Assembly (NCBI GenBank): GCA_032718475.1
Contig: JAUCBJ010006374.1
Span: forward strand, 1-55,622
Direction of reading: 5' to 3'
DNA length: 55,622 nt
DNA from: Nemertoderma westbladi
Taxonomy: Eukaryota; Xenacoelomorpha; Nemertodermatida; Nemertodermatidae
Made by a program: the position numbers and the translations under genes. This document shows, in pieces, positions 31,101 to 42,800 of this stretch. The notes under the pieces are model-generated. The model was not told where the DNA came from, did no database searches, and saw only the letters and a program-made list of their open reading frames with translations. Every line of letters starts with the position of its first letter. Position 1 is the stretch's first letter.

Positions 31101-34100
31101 TTCTTCCGTTTTAATACATGTTCCTCCGTTTCCAGTATATCCCTGATTACAGACACAAATATCATTTTCACCAACATCAGTACAGGCAGCATTTTCATCA
31201 CAAATATTAGGACTTGAAGTACAATCAACTACTTCTTCAGATTTAATACATATTCCACCATTTCCTGTGTAACCCTGATTACAGACACAAATATCATTGC
31301 TACCAACTTCAGTACAGGCAGCATTTTCATCACAAATATTAGGATCTGAACTACAATCAACTGTATCACCAGTTTTAGTACATGTTCCTCCATTTCCTGA
31401 GAATCCCTGATTACAGACACAAATATCACTACCACCAACTTCAGTACAGGCAGCATTTTCATCACAAATATTCGGATCAGAATTACAATCCACTACTTCT
31501 TCCGTTTTAAAACATGTTCCTCCGTTTCCAGTGTATCCCTCATTACAGACACAAATATCACTACCACCAACTTCAGTACAGGCAGCATGTTCATCACAAA
31601 TATTCGGATCAGAATTACAATCCACTACTTCTTCCGTTTTAATACATGTTCCTCCGTTTCCAGTGTATCCCTCATTACAGACACAAATATCACTACCACC
31701 AACTTCAGTACAGGCAGCATTTTCATCACAAATATTCGGATCAGAATTACAATCCACTACTTCTTCCGTTTTAATACATGTTCCTCCGTTTCCAGTGTAT
31801 CCCTGATTACAGATACAAATATCACTACCACCAACTTCAGTACAGGCGGCATTTTCATCACAAATATTCGGATCAGAATTACAATCCACTACTTCTTCCG
31901 TTTTAATACATGTTCCTCCGTTTCCAGTGTATCCCTGATTACAGACACAAATATCACTACCACCAACTTCAGTACAGGCAGCATTTTCATCACAAATATT
32001 CGGATCAGAATTACAATCCACTACTTCTTCCGTTTTAATACATGTTCCTCCGTTTCCAGTGTATCCCTGATTACAGACACAAATATCACTACCACCAACT
32101 TCAGTACAGGCAGCATTTTCATCACAAATATTCGGATCAGAATTACAATCCACTACTTCTTCCGTTTTAATACATGTTCCTCCATTTCCAGTGTATCCCT
32201 CATTACAGACACAAATATCACCACCACCAACTTCAGTACAGGCAGCATTTTCATCACAAATATTCGGATCAGAATTACAATCCACTACTTCTTCAGTTTT
32301 AATACATGTTCCTCCGTTTCCAGTGTATCCCTGATTACAGACACAAATATCACTACCACCAACTTCAGTACAGGCAGCATTTTCATCACAAATATTCGGA
32401 TCAGAATTACAATCCACTACTTCTTCCGTTTTAATACATGTTCCTCCGTTTCCAGTGTATCCCTCATTACAGACACAAATATCACTACCACCAACTTCAG
32501 TACAGGCAGCATTTTCATCACAAATATTCGGATCAGAATTACAATCCACTACTTCTTCCGTTTTAATACATGTTCCTCCGTTTCCAGTGTATCCCTGATT
32601 ACAGACACAAATATCACTACCAACAACTTCAGTACAGGCAGCATTTTCATCACAAATATTCGGATCAGAATTACAATCCACTACTTCTTCCGTTTTAATA
32701 CATGTTCCTCCATTTCCAGTGTATCCCTCATTACAGACACAAATATCACCACCACCAACTTCAGTACAGGCAGCATTTTCATCACAAATATTCGGATCAG
32801 AATTACAATCCACTACTTCTTCCGTTTTAATACATGTTCCTCCGTTTCCAGTGTATCCCTGATTACAGACACAAATATCACTACCACCAACTTCAGTACA
32901 GCCAGCATTTTCATCACAAATATTCGGATCAGAATTACAATCCACTACTTCTTCCGTTTTAATACATGTTCCTCCGTTTCCAGTGTATCCCTGATTACAG
33001 ACACAAATATCACTACCACCAACTTCAGTACAGCCAGCATTTTCATCACAAATATTCGGATCAGAATTACAATCCACTACTTCTTCCGTTTTAATACATG
33101 TTCCTCCATTTCCAGTGTATCCCTCATTACAGACACAAATATCACTACCACCAACTTCAGTACAGGCAGCATTTTCATCACAAATATTCGGATCAGAATT
33201 ACAATCCACTACTTCTTCCGTTTTAATACATGTTCCTCCGTTTCCAGTGTATCCCTGATTACAGACACAAATATCACTACCACCAACTTCAGTACAGCCA
33301 GCATTTTCATCACAAATATTCGGATCAGAATTACAATCCACTACTTCTTCCGTTTTAATACATGTTCCTCCATTTCCAGTGTATCCCTCATTACAGACAC
33401 AAATATCACTACCACCAACTTCAGTACAGGCAGCATTTTCATCACAAATATTCGGATCAGAATTACAATCCACTACTTCTTCCGTTTTAATACATGTTCC
33501 TCCGTTTCCAGTGTATCCCTGATTACAGACACAAATATCACTACCACCAACTTCAGTACAGCCAGCATTTTCATCACAAATATTCGGATCAGAATTACAA
33601 TCCACTACTTCTTCCGTTTTAATACATGTTCCTCCGTTTCCAGTGTATCCCTGATTACAGACACAAATATCACTACCACCAACTTCAGTACAGCCAGCAT
33701 TTTCATCACAAATATTCGGATCAGAATTACAATCCACTACTTCTTCCGTTTTAATACATGTTCCTCCATTTCCAGTGTATCCCTCATTACAGACACAAAT
33801 ATCACTACCACCAACTTCAGTACAGCCAGCATTTTCATCACAAATATTCGGATCAGAATTACAATCCACTACTTCTTCCGTTTTAATACATGTTCCTCCG
33901 TTTCCAGTGTATCCCTGATTACAGACACAAATATCACTACCACCAACTTCAGTACAGCCAGCATTTTCATCACAAATATTCGGATCAGAATTACAATCCA
34001 CTACTTCTTCCGTTTTAATACATGTTCCTCCATTTCCAGTGTATCCCTCATTACAGACACAAATATCACTACCACCAACTTCAGTACAGGCAGCATTTTC

Positions 34101-37100
34101 ATCACAAATATCCGGATCAGAATTACAATCCACTACTTCTTCCGTTTTAATACATGTTCCTCCGTTTCCAGTGTATCCCTGATTACAGACACAAATATCA
34201 CTACCACCAACTTCAGTACAGCCAGCATTTTCATCACAAATATTCGGATCAGAATTACAATCCACTACTTCTTCCGTTTTAATACATGTTCCTCCATTTC
34301 CAGTGTATCCCTCATTACAGACACAAATATCACTACCACCAACTTCAGTACAGGCAGCATTTTCATCACAAATATTCGGATCAGAATTACAATCCACTAC
34401 TTCTTCCGTTTTAATACATGTTCCTCCGTTTCCAGTGTATCCCTGATTACAGACACAAATATCACTACCACCAACATCAGTACAGGCAGCATTTTCATCA
34501 CAAATATTAGGACTTGAAGTACAATCAACTACTTCTTCAGATTTAATACATATTCCTCCATTTCCTGTGTAACCCAGATTACAGACACAAATATCATTGC
34601 TACCAACTTCAGTACAGGCAGCATTTTCATCACAAATATTAGGATCTGAACTACAATCAACTGTATCACCAGTTTTAGTACATGTTCCTCCATTTCCTGA
34701 GAATCCCTGATTACAGACACAAATATCACTACCACCAACTTCAGTACAGGCAGCATTTTCATCACAAATATTCGGATCAGAATTACAATCCACTACTTCT
34801 TCCGTTTTAATACATGTTCCTCCGTTTCCAGTGTATCCCTCATTACAGACACAAATATCACTACCACCAACTTCAGTACAGTCAGCATTTTGATCACAAA
34901 TATTAGAATTTGATGTACAATCAACTATATCTTCAGTTTTAATACATGTACCTCCATTTCCTGTGTATCCCTGATTACAGACACAAATATCACTACCACC
35001 AACTTCAGTACAGTCAGCATTTTGATCACAAATATTAGAATTTGATGTACAATCAACTATATCTTCAGTTTTAATACATGTTCCTCCATTTCCAGTGTAT
35101 CCCTCATTACAGACACAAATATCACTACCACCAACTTCAGTACAAACAGCATTTTCATCACAAATATTCGGATCAGAATTACAATCCACTACTTCTTCCA
35201 TTTTATTACATGTTCTTCCGTTTCCAGTGTATCCCTGATTACAGACACAAATATCACTACCACCAACTTCAGTACAGGCAGCATTTTGATCACAAATATT
35301 CGGATCAGAATTACAATCCACTACTTCTTCCGTTTTAATACATGTTCCTCCGTTTCCAGTGTATCCCTGATTACAGACACAAATATCACTACCACCAACT
35401 TCAGTACAGTCAGCACTTTGATCACAAATATTAGAATTTGATGTACAATCAACTATATCTTCAGTTTTAATACATGTACCTCCATTTCCTGTGTATCCCT
35501 GATTACAGACACAAATATCACTACCACCAACTTCAGTACAGTCAGCATTTTGATCACAAATATTAGAATTTGATGTACAATCAACTATATCTTCAGTTTT
35601 AATACATGTTCCTCCATTTCCAGTGTATCCCTCATTACAGACACAAATATCACTACCACCAACTTCAGTACAAACAGCATTTTCATCACAAATATTCGGA
35701 TCAGAATTACAATCCACTACTTCTTCCATTTTATTACATGTTCCTCCGTTTCCAGTGTATCCCTGATTACAGACACAAATATCATTTTCACCAACATCAG
35801 TACATGCAGCATTTTGATCACAAATATTAGGATCTGAACTACAGTCAACTGTATCACCAGTTTTAGTACATGTTCCTCCATTTCCTGAGTATCCCTGATT
35901 ACAGACACAAATATCATTATCGCCAACTTCAGTACAGGCAGCATTTTCATCACAAATATTCGGATCAGAATTACAATCCACTACTTCTTCCGTTTTAATA
36001 CATGTTCCTCCGTTTCCAGTGTATCCCTCATTACAGACACAAATATCACTACCACCAACTTCAGTACAGTCAGCATTTTGATCACAAATATTAGAATTTG
36101 ATGTACAATCAACTATATCTTCAGTTTTAATACATGTACCTCCATTTCCTGTGTATCCCTGATTACAGACACAAATATCACTACCACCAACTTCAGTACA
36201 GTCAGCATTTTGATCACAAATATTAGAATTTGATGTACAATCAACTATATCTTCAGTTTTAATACATGTTCCTCCATTTCCAGTGTATCCCTCATTACAG
36301 ACACAAATATCACTACCACCAACTTCAGTACAAACAGCATTTTCATCACAAATATTCGGATCAGAATTACAATCCACTACTTCTTCCGTTTTAATACATG
36401 TTCCTCCGTTTCCAGTGTATCCCTCATTACAGACACAAATATCACTACCACCAACTTCAGTACAGGCAGCATTTTCATCACAAATATTCGGATCAGAATT
36501 ACAATCCACTACTTCTTCCGTTTTAATACATGTTCCTCCGTTTCCAGTGTATCCCTCATTACAGACACAAATATCACTACCACCAACTTCAGTACAGGCA
36601 GCATTTTCATCACAAATATTCGGATCAGAATTACAATCCACTACTTCTTCCGTTTTAATACATGCTCCTCCGTTTCCAGTGTATCCCTGATTACAGACAC
36701 AAATATCACTACCACCAACTTCAGTACAGGCAGCATTTTGATCACAAATATTAGGATCTGAATTACAATCAACTATATCTTCAGATTTAATACATGTACC
36801 TCCATTTCCTGTGTATCCCCGATTACAGACACAAATATCACTACCACCAACTTCAGTACAGTCAGCATTTTGATCACAAATATTAGAATTTGAAGTACAA
36901 TCAACTATATCTTCAGTTTTAATACATGTACCTCCATTTCCTGTGTATCCCTGATTACAGACACAAATATCACTACCACCAACTTCAGTACAGTCAGCAT
37001 TTTGATCACAAATATTAGAATTTGAAGTACAATCAACTATATCTTCAGTTTTAATACATGTACCTCCATTTCCTGTGTATCCCTGATTACAGACACAAAT

Positions 37101-39819
37101 ATCACTACCACCAACTTCAGTACAGGCAGCATTTTGATCACAAATATTAGGATCTGAATTACAATCAACTATATCTTCAGATTTAATACATGTACCTCCA
37201 TTTCCTGTGTATCCCTGATTACAGACACAAATATCACTACCACCAACTTCAGTACAGTCAGCATTTTGATCACAAATATTAGAATTTGAAGTACAATCAA
37301 CTATATCTTCAGTTTTAATACATGTACCTCCATTTCCTGTGTATCCCTGATTACAGACACAAATATCACTACCACCAACTTCAGTACAGTCAGCATTTTG
37401 ATCACAAATATTAGAATTTGAAGTACAATCAACTATATCTTCAGTTTTAATACATGTACCTCCATTTCCTGTGTATCCCTGATTACAGACACAAATATCA
37501 CTACCACCAACTTCAGTACAGGCAGCATTTTGATCACAAATATTAGGATCTGAATTACAATCAACTATATCTTCAGATTTAATACATGTACCTCCATTTC
37601 CTGTGTATCCCTGATTACAGACACAAATATCACTACCACCAACTTCAGTACAGTCAGCATTTTGATCACAAATATTAGAATTTGATGTACAATCAACTAT
37701 ATCTTCAGTTTTAATACATGTACCTCCATTTCCTGTGTATCCCTGATTACAGACACAAATATCACTACCACCAACTTCAGTACAGTCAGCATTTTGATCA
37801 CAAATATTAGAATTTGAAGTACAATCAACTATATCTTCAGTTTTAATACATGTACCTCCATTTCCTGTGTATCCCTGATTACAGACACAAATATCACTAC
37901 CACCAACTTCAGTACAGTCAGCATTTTGATCACAAATATTAGAATTTGATGCACAATCAACTATATCTTCAGTTTTAATACATGTACCTCCATTTCCTGT
38001 GTATCCCTGATTACAGACACAAATATCACTACCACCAACTTCAGTACAGTCAGCATTTTGATCACAAATATTAGAATTTGATGTACAATCAACTATATCT
38101 TCAGTTTTAATACATGTACCTCCATTTCCTGTGTATCCCTGATTACAGACACAAATATCACTACCACCAACTTCAGTACAGGCAGCATTTTCATTACAAA
38201 TATTCGGATCAGAATTACAATCCACTACTTCTTCTGTTTTAATACATGTTCCTCCGTTTCCAGTGTATCCCTGATTACAGACACAAATATCACTACCACC
38301 AACTTCAATACAGGCAGCATTTTCATCACAAATATTCGGATCAGAATTACAATCCACTACTTCTTCTGTTTTAATACATGTTCCTCCGTTTCCAGTGTAT
38401 CCCTTATTACAGACACAAATATCACTACCACCAACTTCAGTACAGGCAGCATTCTGATCACAAATATTAGGATCTGAAGTACAATCAACTATATTTTCAG
38501 TTTTAATACATGTACCTCCATTTCCTGTGTATCCCTGATTACAGACACAAATATCATTACCACCAACTTCAGTACAGGCTGCATTTTGGTCACAAATATT
38601 CAGATCAGAATTACAATCCACTACTTCTTCCGTTTTAATACATGTTCCTCCGTTTCCAGTGTAGCCCTCATTACAGACACAAATATCATTGCTACCAACT
38701 TCAGTACAGTCAGCATTTTGATCACAAATATTAGAATTTGAAGTACAATCAACTATATCTTCAGTTTTAATACATGTACCTCCATTTCCTATGTATCCCT
38801 GATTACAGACACAAATATCACTACCACCAACTTCAGTACAGGCAGCATTTTCATCACAAATATTCGGATCAGAATTACAATCCACTACTTCTTCTGTTTT
38901 AATACATGTTCTTCCGTTTCCAGTGTATCCCTGATTACAGACACAAATATCACTACCACCAACTTCAATACAGGCAGCATTTTGGCCACAAATATTAGGA
39001 TCAGAATTACAATCCACTACTTCTTCCGTTTTAATACATGTTCCTCCGTTTCCAGTGTATCCCTGATTACAGACACAAATATCACTACCACCAACTTCAA
39101 TACAGGCAGCATTTTCATCACAAATATTCGGATCAGAATTACAATCCACTACTTCTTCCGTTTTAATACATGTTCCTCCGTTTCCAGTGTATCCCTGATT
39201 ACAGACACAAATATCACTACCACCAACTTCAGTACAGGCAGCATTTTCATCACAAATATTCGGATCAGAATTACAATCCACTACTTCTTCCGTTTTAATA
39301 CATGTTCCTCCGTTTCCAGTGTATCCCTGATTACAGACACAAATATCACTACCACCAACTTCAATACAGGCAGCATTTTCATCACAAATATTCGGATCAG
39401 AATTACAATCCACTACTTCTTCTGTTTTAATACATGTTCTTCCGTTTCCAGTGTATCCCTGATTACAGACACAAATATCACTACCACCAACTTCAGTACA
39501 GGCAGCATTCTGATCACAAATATTAGGATCTGAAGTACAATCAACTATATCTTCAGTTTTAATACATGTACCTCCATTTCCTGTGTATCCCTGATTACAG
39601 ACACAAATATCATTACCACCAACTTCAGTACAGGCTGCATTTTGGTCACAAACAATTGGATCTGCCTTACACTCCAATGTTTCTGCATCTTTCATTATAA
39701 TAAACATTTTTGAAAATTCTTCAACTTGGATAATTGAACGAGATGACAGAGGTTCGGTGACCACAACTATGTTTCCAATGAATATATGAAAGTGGTAAAC
39801 TCTTTTTCCAATGTAGTTA
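1170..39819 (-). CDS. 38,650-bp single exon encoding 294 EGF-like domains
   Basis: The frame is uninterrupted from a splice acceptor (TACTTTGCAG, cut before base 39819) to TGA at 1172-1170. The frame extends upstream of the acceptor but starts there with TTG, not ATG, and the acceptor phase (one leading base) matches the donor at 40133, completing a Ser codon. Residues 1-50 finish the propeller (GKRVYHFHIFIGNIVVV). EGF modules start at the Cys encoded at 39671. Type I modules (C-x6-C-x5-C-x8-C-x-C-x10-C) run to 4989. Type II modules with D-x-N/D-E-C starts run to the end. Counting by spacing gives 34,566 bp between the first and last type I module, equal to 262 x 132 minus 18. This agrees with three modules whose linker is two codons short, so there are 263. 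Such an exon length is exceptional. No frameshift or stop occurs in 12,882 codons. Confidence 0.9.
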
Positions 39820-42800
39820 CTGCAAAGTACGGTAATCAAAAATATAATACTTTTTACACAACTTATAAAATAATACTAACTATAATAAAATAACAATATA
39901 TACAAATCATGAAAATAGACTCGTGTCAATAAGAATACATCCAACTTTCGTAAGCTAACATATTGTTTTTCAACAAAAAATCGTATTTTCATGAATCTCT
40001 ATTTACATACTTGCCCAACCGATACGAATGCAATTTCAAAACAGAAACAATTTTCAAACTCTAATAATAAATTGGAATACAAAGCTTATAAGCCTTCTAT
40101 GTAACGTCTATGACAGTGAGGTGCAATATTACCTGATTACAGCATTCCATGGCGCAGAAGTAATAGCAGTTATTTGTGGAAATGCCACATCTATTGGTAC
40201 TTTGTATATCAGCCGCGAAGTTTCCAGATCATAAACATAAGCATGAATATCTGAAGAAGAAAAAAACACAACTATATATGCAAATGGCAATACGTAAACC
40301 AATTCTGACATCAAAAACCGCTCCCTGCAGTTCTAACATAATTCCTGCAATTGTAATATTATCGTGGTTATATACTATATTTTATTGCCGCTGCAATAAA
40401 TATGGCAATATAATACAGTATAATGCAACAATATAATAGTCGCGGCAACTTCAGCACATACTGTAAAGTTATTATTTATAAATGTAATTACTAGCTAACA
40501 CCAACTAGCATATTGTACCGTTTCAGGAATTCCACATGCTTAAATTTTAGATAACTTACGAAATGTTTTAATAGTAGGCTCAAAATGTTATACTTCATAC
40601 CAACAAAATATGAGATATTCCATCAAAAATTTTAAAATCAAAAAATCAAAAAGAAATATTTACACAAAATCATTATTTTTATTAATTTTATGAATCTTTA
40701 TTTAACCCTATTTGGCACGGGGAGGGGGTTATTTTGGATTTTTGGTAATTCATCTGTATCTTTGAGATTTAATGGGCTATCCAACAGAGCAAAATGCCAT
40801 TTATATGGCTATGTTAGTTTTCGTGTTGTTGTCCATTTCTGGCACCCATATTCAGTATTTTTCGTACAAACAAACATTCTCAGTAGTCGTGGTAAAGAAT
40901 AATTGTGGTGTTGATATCCTCGCCCCTATTTTTACTTTTATTCACTATTATCGTTAGTGTAATCAACCCTCATAGACTGTTCAGTGTTAATTTACAAAGT
41001 TAAAATAAGATAACACTATTATTATCATTCTGACATAATAATTACATTACTTTTTACATAAACAAATACAAGTATAACTACTTCTACAATTTCCACAAAG
41101 GTGTACTGTCAAGTCAATGAGAAAAATGTGTATATCTTAGGCCATTTAGAAACCAAATTCATTTCAAATGTGTCATCTCATTCCTTTCAAATTCATTCAA
41201 CTTATTCCTCCCAGCCCATCCCGTAACTACGTTTTCTCTATACGCGTTGAGGTAAGAAGAGCGATATCTCTCGGTAAACTAGATAATCGTCTTGATTCGC
41301 AATCCGTCGTAGTCAGCCCGCACCGTCGGTCAGTTGTTTGTTTACTGTTTTATATGTCGTCGTTAAATCAACTGATCTTATACTACTCCCCGGCCAAACG
41401 AATAATTTCCGGTACCGGTAAAATAAGGTAACGCCTATATATAGCGCAGGTTCGAATCCGACTAAAGGCTGTGGAAATTTCGGTGCCTACTGTTGTGTCC
41501 CTAGGCAAGACACTTTAGACATTAGTGCCTATGATGGCCTATAATGGGAACCTGGCTTTGCTGGGGTAATGATAATAAAAGCGCTTTGAGTATGCCGAGC
41601 GTAGAAAAGCGCTATATAAATAACCAATATTATTATTATTATTATTATATTATTATATGTTTACCTGTACCGGTACAACAGTCTTAACTACTATTATGTG
41701 CTGCATGGACGACACTAACAGAACACCCCCACCCCGTCGTAAAACGTTCTACATCCTAATCTACTTAAAGAGTTACATAATTGTATTTTCGAATATTTTC
41801 GAAGTCTGAAGTAAATTGATAGTTTATCTGATGCCCTACACTAAGTACCGCCCTTAACAAATGATGTGCTTATCCCATGCCATTTATAATGCAGATGTAC
41901 CCTCAATAAAAAATAATTTGCGTATCTTAGTCCATGGACACATGTACATACACAATGTACCGTCAATAATAAATAATTTTCCTATACCTGATGCCAGTAT
42001 AACATGACGAGATCCTCCATTATGGAAATAGGCAATCGAAGTTACACCATCTGGAATTGGCCCCCCTATAACATGTGAGTAATATCCAATCATATCAACG
42101 ACAAATTTACCATCGACAAATTTCATCCGCACATATTTACCTACAATCTGTAATAAATAAATATATTGGATGACATTTTAAAGAATATGGCTGATACTAT
42201 TATTGTAGAATGCTATGCTGGTAGCACATAAACTTTGGTACAAAAAACCAACAGATATAGTTGAGGGGCGAGCCATGAAAGTAAGCGAGCTTATCATACG
42301 GGTACCACTATCTCAACCTGTGTCTGTCGATATATTGATCTGTTGTTCTCTCTATTTCATACAAATATTTGAACGTTAATAACCCCTTTTAAGAAAATTA
42401 ATTATTTTCTACTATAAAATTAAATTAATAGTATTTAAAAATCATGCAGCTGGAATCCCCATACCCCAAATATACATTTTAATTCGTTCAAGTGATTTGA
42501 TTTAATAAATGTGTTTTAACAATACTAAACCGGTACCAAAATTAATAAGTAATTAAAACGGTACCAAAATTTGATACATTATTTCAAACTGCACAGTCAT
42601 TGGTCAACAGTCGATGGTAGGATGTGTGCAGCGGAGCTACTAGCTCGCTGCAGTTTGACTGGGAAGGGGGGATGCAGCTACTAGCTCGCTGCAGTTTGAC
42701 TGGGAAGGGGGGATGCAGCTACTAGCTCGCTGCAGTTTGACTGAGATGGGGGGATGCAGCTACTAGCTCGCTGCAGTTTGACTGGGAAGGGGGGATGCAG

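Noticed and set aside
31587-34517. 976-codon plus-strand open frame
   Set aside because: It is an antisense reading of the EGF array. The unit length is a multiple of three and the peptide repeats every 44 residues with no recognisable fold.
5123-36000. Dozens of minus-strand frames reading MIVLQ...FVSVIRD and plus-strand frames reading MYPSLQTQ...
   Set aside because: They are out-of-frame or antisense translations of the 132-bp EGF unit and recur with its period.
39690-39839. Start of the giant exon taken as a translation start
   Set aside because: The frame opens with TTG and the first ATG (near 39695) lies just before the first EGF module. A phase-matched acceptor at 39820 explains the exon start better.
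40028-40957. Several plus-strand open frames opposite the propeller introns
   Set aside because: They are short, overlapping and without domain signals; one overlaps the supported minus-strand exon at 40133-40250.
41449-41459. Possible tRNA gene from GGTTCGAATCC
   Set aside because: Only the B box is present; no A box, anticodon arm or cloverleaf fits. The context is that of a SINE.
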